Shown here: positions 17,842-25,803 of the stretch, one piece after another
Numbering within the stretch: position 1 is the stretch's first letter
Layout of the letters: every line of letters starts with the position of its first letter
Assembly (NCBI RefSeq): GCF_019343195.1
Contig: NZ_RPHB01000002.1
Location: 186,001-250,000 of the forward strand
Source: Arthrospiribacter ruber
Lineage (GTDB): Bacteria; Bacteroidota; Bacteroidia; Cytophagales; Cyclobacteriaceae
Direction of reading: 5' to 3'
Length of the DNA: 64,000 nucleotides
Program-made: the position numbers and the translations under genes
Notes under the pieces: model-generated
What the model was told of the DNA's origin: nothing
Database searches by the model: none
Seen by the model: only the letters and a program-made list of their open reading frames with translations

Positions 17842-18959
17842 TGATTTTGGAGATCTGGAGTTAGTATATGAAATACAATTTCATTTTCTGATACACTGCT
17901 GTTCTTCGGATGTGCAACATTGAGGTAAAGCCCATCTTTCCAAACAAACCAATTATTTATCTGATAAGTATAATCCGGAAGCCTATAATCAAGTAAATGG
18001 TTGAGATTACCGTCAAATACCGACAATGACAATCCTTTCTCAATAAAAGAAACTTCTTTTCCTTCTTTGGGAGCCTCCCAATTTGCTCTATAGATCACAT
18101 TTCTCCATGGATCAGGTATGGAGGTCAAATAGTGCCTATTGTTAATACCGTGCAAATCAATCTCACTTTCGTCAATTAATGGAGAAAAATCATCCTCTAG
18201 GTTACTATCTGAAATTTTACTGTTTTTATCCAAGCTGTAAATATTAGGATCGTATTGAAAGTTAAAAATAAATTTTTCATTCATTTTATCCTGGAAACCC
18301 AAATAAGTAATGAAGCCCATACGACCATTATTCTTCTTATATACATCACTATGATAAATTGGTAAACTTTTAAACTCCTTTTTTTCTATATTAAATTCAC
18401 TTACCAGAGGAGATTCTTGTTTTTCTAAATTGGAGCTATTGTGAAATGTGATGTAAAAAAGAATTGAATGGCTATCAGGAAAATACTTTAATTTGAAATA
18501 GTGGTTCACGTTTGGCTCTCCTTTACTTTCAAACCCAAACAAATCATAAAGTTGAAAAGTGGAATACACCTCTCCTTTTAAGTTGCCCAAATGTAATTTA
18601 CCTCTTTCAAAAAGAAAAACCGAATCTTTCGAGTGTAGAAAAAATCCCTGCACAGCACCAATAGCATTTGGCCCCTCTTTTTCCAACTTGATTTGTTCTA
18701 CTGCCTGGAGTTTTTCGAGGTCAAAAAAATCCAGGGAATGCATCCTCTGGTTGTATCCCACCAGCATGGTGGTCTCCTCTGTGGTATAAGGATGCCAATC
18801 CATATAACTACTTAGATAGTTTTCATCAATTTCTATCACCTTTTTTTTAAATGATAATTCAAGCTCATCAAGATTTGATACATCAAGAGTATGGGATTCT
18901 TTACATGAAACTAAAGAAACAATAATAAATGGGATTAATAAACTCTTATTTACTCTCAT
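17838..18959 (-). CDS. Six-bladed propeller-like lipoprotein (cassette 3)
   Basis: A 373-residue lipoprotein; the signal ends IIVSLVSC with the lipidated Cys at residue 19. KLEKEGPNAIG near residue 97 is a weakened version of the propeller motif. The second half is rich in Trp and Tyr strands. Its ATG is only 13 bases from the end of a MITE-like element inserted between it and the peptide gene, so its translation signal lies next to foreign DNA. It is coupled to the hydrolase-like gene downstream. Confidence 0.63.
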   Translation of the reverse strand: MRVNKSLLIPFIIVSLVSCKESHTLDVSNLDELELSFKKKVIEIDENYLSSYMDWHPYTTEETTMLVGYNQRMHSLDFFDLEKLQAVEQIKLEKEGPNAIGAVQGFFLHSKDSVFLFERGKLHLGNLKGEVYSTFQLYDLFGFESKGEPNVNHYFKLKYFPDSHSILFYITFHNSSNLEKQESPLVSEFNIEKKEFKSLPIYHSDVYKKNNGRMGFITYLGFQDKMNEKFIFNFQYDPNIYSLDKNSKISDSNLEDDFSPLIDESEIDLHGINNRHYLTSIPDPWRNVIYRANWEAPKEGKEVSFIEKGLSLSVFDGNLNHLLDYRLPDYTYQINNWFVWKDGLYLNVAHPKNSSVSENEIVFHILTPDLQNH

Positions 18960-18972
18960 AATTTAGTAGAAA

Positions 18973-19179
18973 AGGCTGTCTCATAAATCTTCTTCCAAGC
19001 TTAATTACCAAATCAAAGTATTGAAACCGAAAATAATCCATTTTTGACTTCGGTTCTTTGTGGCTTATTAAATCGATTAAGAAAGGCCACAAAAGGCATT
19101 AAGGCACAAAGTTCAGCCCATTCGAAATCCAAAGAATGTTCTGATTAAAATCCAGAAATTTAGACTTAGGAGACAGCCT
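18973..19179. mobile_element. MITE-like element with AGGCTGTCTC terminal inverted repeats
   Basis: A 207-bp element whose ends are AGGCTGTCTC (18973) and GAGACAGCCT (ending 19179), followed inward on both sides by TAA-like bases. Internal arms AACCGAA/TTCGGTT and TTTGTGGC/GCCACAAA are also inverted, so the element can fold on itself. It encodes no protein. The ends resemble those of IS1182-type elements seen in Bacteroidota. It sits between peptide 3 and its propeller gene; I could not identify a clear target duplication. Confidence 0.65.
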
Positions 19180-19192
19180 CTATTTGTTTGAT

Positions 19193-19501
19193 TTAACAAC
19201 TGGAAAAGGAATTACAAACTTGACTATTTACATCCCCGAGACCACAACCACTCATAGACCACGTCGATTGGCACCAAATTCTAGTGCAAGGGAAATTAAA
19301 ACCTCCAGCAGAAAAAGAACAGTTTCCTCCACTCTCCCCCTGAGCCATCGCCTTATTCCCCAGTTCAATCAGCGTAATAGATGGAACAACCTTGTCCTTG
19401 TCGAATTCCAAACTGACCATGATGTTCAGTACCAGCATCAGACCGAATGCTCCGGCAGCTACCCAGCGCAGCCATTTGCTTGTTTTTAGATAGTTTTTCA
19501 T
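19193..19501 (-). CDS. NVEALA-like exported Cys-rich peptide 3
   Basis: A 102-residue precursor with an intact leader (MKNYLKTSKWLRW, hydrophobic core, IELGNKAMAQGES). The tail has six cysteines and many aromatic and Ser residues and ends SFSSC. Its gene is followed by a MITE-like element before the propeller start, so co-transcription with the propeller must read through about 230 bases of inserted DNA. The start at 19501 is by alignment with siblings; the ATG is 23 bases downstream of the -7 box, closer than in the other copies because a short segment of the leader is missing. Confidence 0.72.
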   Translation of the reverse strand: MKNYLKTSKWLRWVAAGAFGLMLVLNIMVSLEFDKDKVVPSITLIELGNKAMAQGESGGNCSFSAGGFNFPCTRIWCQSTWSMSGCGLGDVNSQVCNSFSSC

Positions 19502-19524
19502 TTTATTATAAATAAATGTTAGAA

Positions 19525-19562
19525 CAAAAATATATTCGGCCACTGCAAAAAAACTTCAGTGA
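19525..19562 (-). promoter_or_regulatory. Conserved cassette promoter with inverted repeat (cassette 3)
   Basis: TATTTTTG on the minus strand at 19525-19532, with CACTG/CAGTG arms between 19561 and 19540. One outer base of the left arm differs (TCACTG), shortening the perfect stem to five. Confidence 0.62.
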
Positions 19563-20155
19563 GTCATTTTTTTGATTGAGTGCAATCCGGTTGGCACTAG
19601 GCATACTAATTTTAAAGCAAAAATTGAGATTAATAGAGAAAAATTTATATCACAGAAAATAAAGGATAAAATATAAATTTTCACCTTTAAATATGCGTAT
19701 CCGCAGTTATGCACATAGGTTTGTTGGATTTGCAACAAAATACTTGACAAAGTATTATGCCTTATTAAATCACTGAATGTCTTAAACCATGGGTGAAAAA
19801 TTGGGTCAAATATGGTTATTGAGAATTCTTAATCTCTACCCAAATTTTTCTAAGTTGTTCAACTACAATTTTTATAAATTGAGACTGGGTTGTTAGCTCA
19901 AATTGTACTCAATCCCTGCCCCTTACCTCAAAGCTAAAGCTAAGCTACATCAAAGCAGGGAATACTGGGACTTTTGGGTGGGGAGTTAACATTGGAAGAG
20001 GATTATCCGAAATTCTATATCTGAGTTGATATTCTTTTTAAAATTTCTGGATTTGGATTTTCCTAATTTAAATTACCCTATCCTGTTTAGGTAATCACCG
20101 GCAAGTTCCAGTGCATGCTGAGTGTCCGAAGACCTCACACTACAACTTATCATAA
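19538..20155. repeat. Long cassette repeat, copy A
   Basis: The first of three nearly identical long repeats (copy B 23670-24226, copy C 29393-30008). On the minus strand, in order, it contains the end of a truncated lipoprotein gene, a CTTTGATGTAGCTTAGCTTT-containing segment, a 3' relic of the 497-aa gene (EQLRKIWVEIKNSQ), the GCGGATACGCATATTT block and the promoter of the next peptide. A 64-codon open frame (19556-19750) runs through it but is not credible as a gene. Confidence 0.8.
19816..19870 (-). pseudogene. 3' relic of the 497-aa exported-protein gene (copy A)
   Basis: The minus strand encodes VVEQLRKIWVEIKNSQ and a stop, matching the C-terminus of the protein encoded at 13293-14786. 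No further upstream coding is preserved. The same relic lies in copies B (from 23948) and C (from 29671), and weaker versions at about 27775-27825 and 34060-34085. Confidence 0.65.
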
Positions 20156-20204
20156 TAAACGCCAAAGAAATTACAGTTGCTAACCTAATAGCATCAATAT
20201 TCAT
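20073..20204 (-). pseudogene. Truncated transglutaminase-family lipoprotein N-terminus (or tiny lipoprotein), relic A
   Basis: A 43-codon frame starting ATG at 20204: a signal peptide ending SLAFIMISC, then SVRSSDTQHALELAGDYLNR and a stop. It aligns with the start of the 685-aa transglutaminase-like lipoprotein (LCLMSC...DLELAVKSAGKNR). It begins 22 bases after the cassette 4 propeller stop. The frame is cut where the long repeat begins. It still has a start codon and lipobox, so a 23-residue lipopeptide could be made, but truncation is the simpler reading. Confidence 0.55.
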
Positions 20205-20226
20205 CTTCGGAGTTTCAAGTTGGTAA

Positions 20227-21549
20227 TCAAAAAGTTTCAATAGCTTTCAATTTGTAAAACAACAAAACCGGATTATCCGAGGCTTCAGTTTCTTCAAAAA
20301 GTTCAATTAAATTTCCTGGCAAATCAAACTCATTTATATCTCTTTTATCAATACTGGCTACAACCTCAGATGAAATAACAGAAATCAAGATATCTTTTTC
20401 TGCAATTTGGTGAGTTGGATTAAAGAAGCCGAGTGCTCCAATATCATTGATATACTTAGCGCCATAGACAGTGCCATTACTATTTTTATCATAAAAAATA
20501 TAGGATAGTCTTCCATTGTGATTTACGTTAAATAGAATGGTATTTTCAAGTTCCAATCCATTAGATACCATAAATGCAAATTCCGGCGACTTGTACTTTT
20601 TTAAAAATTTGTCAAGACCCATGGAAAAATCCAAATCCTCAGGTAATGCCAATTGTCCGAAATCCAATTCATACCTTGGATATAACAATGAATCACAAAC
20701 AATCTCATAAATGGTAGAGGTAAAAGGCTGAAAATAAGACAACTGACCAGAAAACCTTCTTAATGTCTGACCTGTGAAATAGACTCCTCTTTCCTTGTCT
20801 GCATTATAGGCCCCTCCTGTTGCAATTACTTTCCATTCCCTGTCCACTATAGCCAATTGATTATTTCTTATTTCTGGTAGGTGGTCGTTGTAGGTTTTTC
20901 CCAAGGTTACAGCAATGGTAGAATCCGTCAAAAAGTCAAAATCCTCTAATCGAAAACCTATAAACTTTTCCCTGAGGAATGTTCCATCCATTGAGTAATA
21001 TAATATTTTGGATAATTTGTCATCGAAAATTGCCAGTTCGTCATGAAAAATATCCAAAGCAAAAGTACTTGCCTTTAGGAATTCGGCAGGACCATCTCCC
21101 GTACCCAGTTTAGAGTATTGAAACGTGCCTGAATCATCAAACACATAAACCCCTCCCTTTTTGTCGTCCAGCAAAAAATACTTGTCCCCATGTGATCTGA
21201 TCTTAGGGACCATATCTGTCATCAAATCATCTGGTACTTCCCCAAGCTTCAGGTAGCTTACTTCTTCAATGACACTAGATAGCTTGAAAACAGCATCCAA
21301 GTCTTTGGGGAGTGTGATTTTATGGGCTTTTACAGATGTATCCACCTTAAGACTGTTTACTTCCTGATCTACTGTTTCACTTAGCAGCTTATTTCTGAAT
21401 TGATAAATTGTCTCCTGTTTATCTTTGTGCCTACAAGATGAAAGCAAGCAAAGTTTAAAAGACGAAACAAGGATCAGGAGCCAAACAATATTTTTTTGAC
21501 TTATGTATTTTTGTTGTTTTTTAGTATAGCAATGGTCCAGTTGCAGCAT
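20227..21549 (-). CDS. Six-bladed beta-propeller lipoprotein (cassette 4)
   Basis: A 440-residue lipoprotein with a long N-terminal cytoplasmic-type stretch before the hydrophobic signal (about 21-38) and lipobox CLLSSC. KLGTGDGPAEF near residue 145 and the C-terminal DNPVLLFYKLK block are hallmarks of the DUF5128-type propeller group. The true start may be an internal codon near the signal peptide, but no better ATG is obvious. It is second in a double cassette (peptide 5, propeller 5, peptide 4, propeller 4) read from one promoter. Confidence 0.72.
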   Translation of the reverse strand: MLQLDHCYTKKQQKYISQKNIVWLLILVSSFKLCLLSSCRHKDKQETIYQFRNKLLSETVDQEVNSLKVDTSVKAHKITLPKDLDAVFKLSSVIEEVSYLKLGEVPDDLMTDMVPKIRSHGDKYFLLDDKKGGVYVFDDSGTFQYSKLGTGDGPAEFLKASTFALDIFHDELAIFDDKLSKILYYSMDGTFLREKFIGFRLEDFDFLTDSTIAVTLGKTYNDHLPEIRNNQLAIVDREWKVIATGGAYNADKERGVYFTGQTLRRFSGQLSYFQPFTSTIYEIVCDSLLYPRYELDFGQLALPEDLDFSMGLDKFLKKYKSPEFAFMVSNGLELENTILFNVNHNGRLSYIFYDKNSNGTVYGAKYINDIGALGFFNPTHQIAEKDILISVISSEVVASIDKRDINEFDLPGNLIELFEETEASDNPVLLFYKLKAIETF

Positions 21550-21663
21550 TTTGTTTTTAAAATTTAATTTTGAAAATTAAACAGGTGTAATTTGTCTTTT
21601 ATAAAATTATTAAAAGAAAAATAATGACTAGCCATCAGCAGACAGCTAGTCAATCTAATTCAC

Positions 21664-22026
21664 CTAGACTATACAATTGTGTGATACACAAGCAAAATCT
21701 GGCCCATCTAAGCATTTTTCAGTAAAACCATTAAATGTATCACATATTGTATTTCCACCCCACCCTCCGCAAATTTCTTTAGTACAAGGTTCGTTGGTCA
21801 TTACTCTTTGCCAAAGAGAATCACATCCGAAAATCAAATTACCGCAATCATTATCCCCTCCGCTTTCACTTTGAGCCATCGCCCTATTCCCCAACTCAAT
21901 CAAAGAAATAGACGGAAGGATTTTGTCCTTGTCAAATTCCAAACTGACCATGATGTTAAAAACCAACATCAATCCAAATGCACCGGCGGCTACCCAGCGT
22001 AGCCTCTTGCTTGTTTTAAATATCAC
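21664..22026 (-). CDS. NVEALA-like exported Cys-rich peptide 4 (promoterless, GTG start)
   Basis: A 120-residue precursor. The leader is fused from the KTSK position (IFKTSKRLRWVAAGAFG) and keeps the hydrophobic core and the IELGNRAMAQSES end. The usual MKNYL codons, leader and promoter are missing; the frame starts with GTG one base after the propeller 5 stop. The tail has eight cysteines, the joint highest count of the eight. Expression presumably depends on read-through and re-initiation from propeller 5. Confidence 0.68.
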   Translation of the reverse strand: MIFKTSKRLRWVAAGAFGLMLVFNIMVSLEFDKDKILPSISLIELGNRAMAQSESGGDNDCGNLIFGCDSLWQRVMTNEPCTKEICGGWGGNTICDTFNGFTEKCLDGPDFACVSHNCIV

Positions 22027-22027
22027 A

Positions 22028-23230
22028 TCAATCCATTTGAAACTCTTCCCTTAATCTCATGAGCATAATAACCGGGTTATCTTCAGCATTTATGATTCCA
22101 ACTCCATCAACATCTGTATTAATTTCGTCTTGGTCAACCACTAACTCCGGTAAAATTATGTGGATCAATTTGTCCCCATCTACAGGGTTATGTTTTATCG
22201 AGTAGGAAAAAGAACAAATATATACATTTGAAGGAAATCCATTTATGTCATTGATGATTTCATTCGTATGAATAATCTTTTTGGAACCTTTTAAATCAAT
22301 GTAATGGTGGAACTTCCTATTTAATCCATCCATGAAATAATAGGTGAAAGAGACAATGTTTTGTTCATAAATATTGAGAACAGGAAAAAATGCCAATCCA
22401 CTTGTATTTTGTTCCAAATATTCCTTTTGTTTATCAGTACTCTCTAATTTTATGGAATTATCAATACCATATTTCCCGAAATCAACAGAGAATTCAGGAA
22501 ATGCCTCCATACCTTGTAGATTAAAAAATGTGTTTTTATACATTAATGATACAAAAATTTTTCCTGCTTTGTTTTTAATAAAGCTTTCTGTGTTGAAGGA
22601 AAATGTACTTCCATTTGTAGTTATTGATTTAGAGAAAAGAGATTTTTGGTCCCCTATTTCATTCATTATTATAATATCGGCATTTGTTCTTTCACCATTT
22701 ACGATGTTTTCATTTTGTTGGGTAGAAAAATAGTATAGGTCATTTTCTTTTTTCCATGAATTTGCGGAAGGGAAAGGAAGACTCCTTTCATCCAAAAGCT
22801 CAAAACTAATATTTGAATACCTTAAAATTCTCGATTTTTCCCCTAAATAATCTACTACTTCCAATGTTTTCTCATCTTCACTTACAAATACAGGTCCCAA
22901 TTGACGATATTCATCAGGACCATCGCCTCTTTTGGCAAGTTTTGTAACAAAAGATCCCTGCTTATCAAAAATGAATAAAGCATTCTGACCATTGTCTACT
23001 GCATAAATATATTGATTCCCAAGAATAATTTCTCCAACCCTCACCATCATACTTTCTTCACTATTTTCAAGTTTAATGTAATCAATAGAGTCAACTAATT
23101 CAGATAACATAAAACTTTGCTTTGCTTCATTAGGGTTAATGGAAATCACTTTAAATCCTCCGCTCTGTTTAGTTTCGCATCCAATAGATATTAATAGAGA
23201 AACAAAAATTAGTAATGCCATTTTTTTCAT
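22028..23230 (-). CDS. Six-bladed beta-propeller lipoprotein (cassette 5)
   Basis: A 400-residue lipoprotein with a textbook signal (MKKMALLIFVSLLISIGC). It contains the best-preserved family features: SELVDSIDYIKLEN at the first strand, IFDKQGSFVTKLAKRGDGPDEY near 100, and DNPVIMLMRLREEF at the C-terminus. It has no catalytic motif. Its stop is directly followed by the GTG of peptide 4, whereas its own upstream peptide gene (5) carries an early stop codon, so peptide 4 may be the functional partner in this operon. Confidence 0.77.
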   Translation of the reverse strand: MKKMALLIFVSLLISIGCETKQSGGFKVISINPNEAKQSFMLSELVDSIDYIKLENSEESMMVRVGEIILGNQYIYAVDNGQNALFIFDKQGSFVTKLAKRGDGPDEYRQLGPVFVSEDEKTLEVVDYLGEKSRILRYSNISFELLDERSLPFPSANSWKKENDLYYFSTQQNENIVNGERTNADIIIMNEIGDQKSLFSKSITTNGSTFSFNTESFIKNKAGKIFVSLMYKNTFFNLQGMEAFPEFSVDFGKYGIDNSIKLESTDKQKEYLEQNTSGLAFFPVLNIYEQNIVSFTYYFMDGLNRKFHHYIDLKGSKKIIHTNEIINDINGFPSNVYICSFSYSIKHNPVDGDKLIHIILPELVVDQDEINTDVDGVGIINAEDNPVIMLMRLREEFQMD

Positions 23231-23312
23231 GTTGAATAGTTTTATCTACCAAATAGGATAAGCATTTTTCTCCAGCCAAAACCTGAGAAAAATGCCCAAA
23301 GATTTACGATGC

Positions 23313-23621
23313 TTACCAGCAAGTACAACCCCCTGAATTGCATTGAGGTGTTTTTCCTGCTGGGCAACAAGATGAGCATTCCCATTGACGCTTTTCAGCA
23401 AAGTAATGGGTGTAGGTACAAGAACCTCCCAGGCAATTATCCACCCCTCCACTATCCCCCTGAGCCATCGCCTTATTCCCCAGTTCAATCAGCGTAATAG
23501 ATGGAACAACTTTGTCCTTGTCGAATTCCAAACTGACCATGATGTTCAGTACCAGCATCAGACCGAATGCTCCTGCAGGTACCAAGCGTAGCCACTTGCC
23601 TGTTTTTAGTTAGTTTTTCAT
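23313..23621 (-). pseudogene. NVEALA-like Cys-rich peptide 5 with nonsense codon 4
   Basis: Alignment with siblings puts the start at 23621, but the frame reads Met-Lys-Asn-stop (TAA at 23612-23610, where intact copies have TAT). Downstream the frame continues intact: KTGKWLRLVPAGAFG, hydrophobic core, IELGNKAMAQGDS, and a tail of eight cysteines ending CTCW. A non-ATG restart such as the TTG at 23585 could still give a peptide lacking the basic N-region. The promoter is intact, which argues against simple decay or for very recent inactivation. The same stop occurs in peptide 6. Confidence 0.65.
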
Positions 23622-23656
23622 TTTATTGTTAGTTTTATTATAAATAAATGTTGGAA

Positions 23657-23694
23657 CAAAAATATATTCGGCCACTGCAAAAAAACTTCAGTGG
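23657..23694 (-). promoter_or_regulatory. Conserved cassette promoter with inverted repeat (cassette 5/4)
   Basis: TATTTTTG on the minus strand at 23657-23664 and perfect CCACTG/CAGTGG arms at 23694-23672. It would drive the double cassette peptide 5, propeller 5, peptide 4, propeller 4. Confidence 0.65.
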
Positions 23695-24226
23695 GTCATT
23701 TTTTTGATTGAGTGCAATCCGGTTGGCACTAGGCATACTAATTTTAAAGCAAAAATTGAGATTAATAGAGAAAAATTTATATCACAGAAAATAAAGGATA
23801 AAATATAAATTTTCACCTTTAAATATGCGTATCCGCAGTTATGCACATAGGTTTGTTGGATTTGCAACAAAATTCTTGACAAAGTATTATGCCTTATTAA
23901 ATCACTGAATGTCTTACACCATGGGTGAAAAATTGGGTCAAATATGGTTATTGAGAATTCTTAATCTCTACCCAAATTTTTCTAAGTTGTTCAACTACAA
24001 TTTTTATAAATTGAGACTGGGTTGTTAGCTCAAATTGTACTCAATCCCTGCCCCTTACCTCAAAGCTAAAGCTAAGCTACATCAAAGCAGGGAATACTGG
24101 GACTTTTGGGTGGGGAGTTAACATTGGAAGAGGATTATCCGAAATTCTATATCTGAGTTGATATTCTTTTTAAAATTTCTGGATTTGGATTTTCCTAATT
24201 TAAATTACCCTACCCTGTGTAGGTAA
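23670..24226. repeat. Long cassette repeat, copy B
   Basis: Nearly identical to copies A and C over about 555 bases. It contains the 3' relic of the 497-aa gene (from 23948). Unlike A and C, it ends at the YL-(x)2-VG-stop junction and is not followed by the truncated lipoprotein N-terminus. Confidence 0.8.
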
Positions 24227-24594
24227 ACATTTAAATGGTGTTTTTATAAGTTCAATACCAACTTCAAATAAAACAAAAAATAGTTTTTAAAAAGGTATTG
24301 ATTGGACTGAAAGGGATTTTGATAACTATTGGAAGCTAGTCTTGCACCTTCGGTCAAGGAATAACTCCTTCTATTGGAAATTGGAATCACTTTGGAAAAC
24401 AGAATAAATAATAGTTAAAGGTAATCAGCCCCCAATAGACCAAAATGCCGCTTAACTTGAATGGTTTATGCTATTTAGAATAACATTTTTAATGCTGTAA
24501 CTTCAAACATCTTAAAATCCCGGTGTGTTGTCTAAGCTCGCTACTTTACTTCCCTTCAATTATCAGATTTAAAGGCATTTTTGTCGGATATTAA
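24227..24594. other. Gene-free spacer
   Basis: About 370 bases between long repeat copy B and the second HTH gene. No frame with coding character was found. It probably holds the 3' untranslated end of the HTH gene. Confidence 0.45.
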
Positions 24595-24831
24595 TCAAGA
24601 ATTAATTAGACGAAATTTGAAATTAAATCTTCCCAATTTCTCATAAACATAGGACTCAGACTGTTGACAATAACAAATTTCAGCTCCTAAGTCTTTCAGT
24701 GTATTGATATAGTCGTAAACCGTCCTTTCCGAAACATCAAATTTTTTTGCCAGTGCTTTAGGAGATCCTGTAGCTTTTCTCCTAATCAACTCATCCAGAT
24801 ACTCAAGTTTTTTAAAATAATCTACACGCAT
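24595..24831 (-). CDS. Small single-domain HTH protein (HTH_11/DeoR-like), copy 2
   Basis: A 78-residue paralog of the protein at 6361: YFKKLEYLDELIRRKATGSP, then FDVSERTVYDYINTLKDLGAEI and a short basic tail. The residues of the recognition helix (SERTVY-YIN-L) are the same in both copies, so they may share an operator. Here it lies downstream of the lipoprotein relic and the second O-antigen-ligase-like gene, on the same strand but 560 bases away. Confidence 0.75.
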   Translation of the reverse strand: MRVDYFKKLEYLDELIRRKATGSPKALAKKFDVSERTVYDYINTLKDLGAEICYCQQSESYVYEKLGRFNFKFRLINS

Positions 24832-25393
24832 AATACTTTAATTTGAACAGTTAAGTAATGGTTAAGATATACTTATTAAGCCTACAAAAGATGAAAATCA
24901 GAGAACGCTGAAACGGTTTGGAATCTTGATCTTAAGGAAAGGAAACCAGCAGTGAAACTTCGATCACTTTCAGTTCCACACCCTGACTCATAAATTCATA
25001 AACCAAAGCATTAACATCTCTCCAAAGACAACACCTAATCTCTTGCAATTTAAGTTTAGGGAACTATAAACTTAAACCATAAGACCGAAAAAAGAAAAAA
25101 TACTATTGATTAATTTTCTTAAAATGAAAAACTTATATTCTTTTTTTGCGCTTAAATAAAGAATAAATCACAAATCAAGGATGGATATTATAAAATTTAT
25201 ATTCAGAATATGTTTTTTTTTTGTTTATGAACAGTTCGATTAGATGAAATAACTGACTTACAGGAGTTTATAAAAATTTCTTATTTCCTGTTTATACTAC
25301 ACAATTTAAAAATTACTCTTCAATAAATGGATTCAACAAATAAAATACATCATCATGCCCCGCAATCACCATCTTGTCATTAGATAGCTAAAA
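24832..25393. other. Gene-poor stretch with a possible 3' gene fragment
   Basis: About 560 AT-rich bases. Near 25320-25380 the minus strand encodes a short stop-bounded segment LSNDKMVIAGHDDVFYLLNP that looks like the 3' end of a lost gene. Nothing else is supported. Confidence 0.35.
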
Positions 25394-25747
25394 TCACCAC
25401 CAGACCTGGTTTAAGCTATCGTCTAAAGTAAAAATTCTTTCTATAAAATCTCCGCTTCGTGATTGATTGGATATCAAAATTAATGTGGAATCACGTTTAT
25501 CCCTATGGACACCATATACAAATTCATAGTCTTTATTTAGATTATCTATTGCCGGACCATGTAATGTATATTGAAAAATCATATTTGAAATTAAAAAATC
25601 AGCCGCCAGAAGCTTAAGAGAATCGGGATTTTCTACCCTATAATAATTAAATATTTTCTCAATCTCGTCCTTATTACTTCCAGCATATTTTAAAGCCATT
25701 TTAGTTTCTGAAGGAATTGATTCACAAGACATTACCGATAAATCCAA
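25394..25747 (-). pseudogene. Internally deleted transglutaminase-family lipoprotein
   Basis: A 117-codon frame made of two ends of the 685-aa lipoprotein family. It has the N-terminal part (LSVMSCES, then MALKYAGSNKDEIEKIFNYY, matching the intact SAGKNRGEIERVLYHY) and the C-terminal part (FIERIFTLDDSLNQVWW, matching VEERIFTLDHEKKQRWW). About 560 central residues, including the transglutaminase core, are absent. There is no in-frame ATG before the lipobox (only TTG at 25747), so the signal peptide is also incomplete. It lies 56 bases downstream of the second O-antigen-ligase-like gene. Confidence 0.7.
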
Positions 25748-25803
25748 AACAATATTGTAGTCTGATTGAAATAACCTTTAAAACTTTTTATAATGATTTT
25801 GTT

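Noticed and set aside
19556-19750. 64-codon open frame repeated almost identically at 23688-23882 and 29411-29605
   Set aside because: It spans the conserved spacer and promoter of the next cassette. It is conserved only because the DNA repeat is conserved, and the diverged copies at 13.0 and 33.8 kb do not keep the frame.
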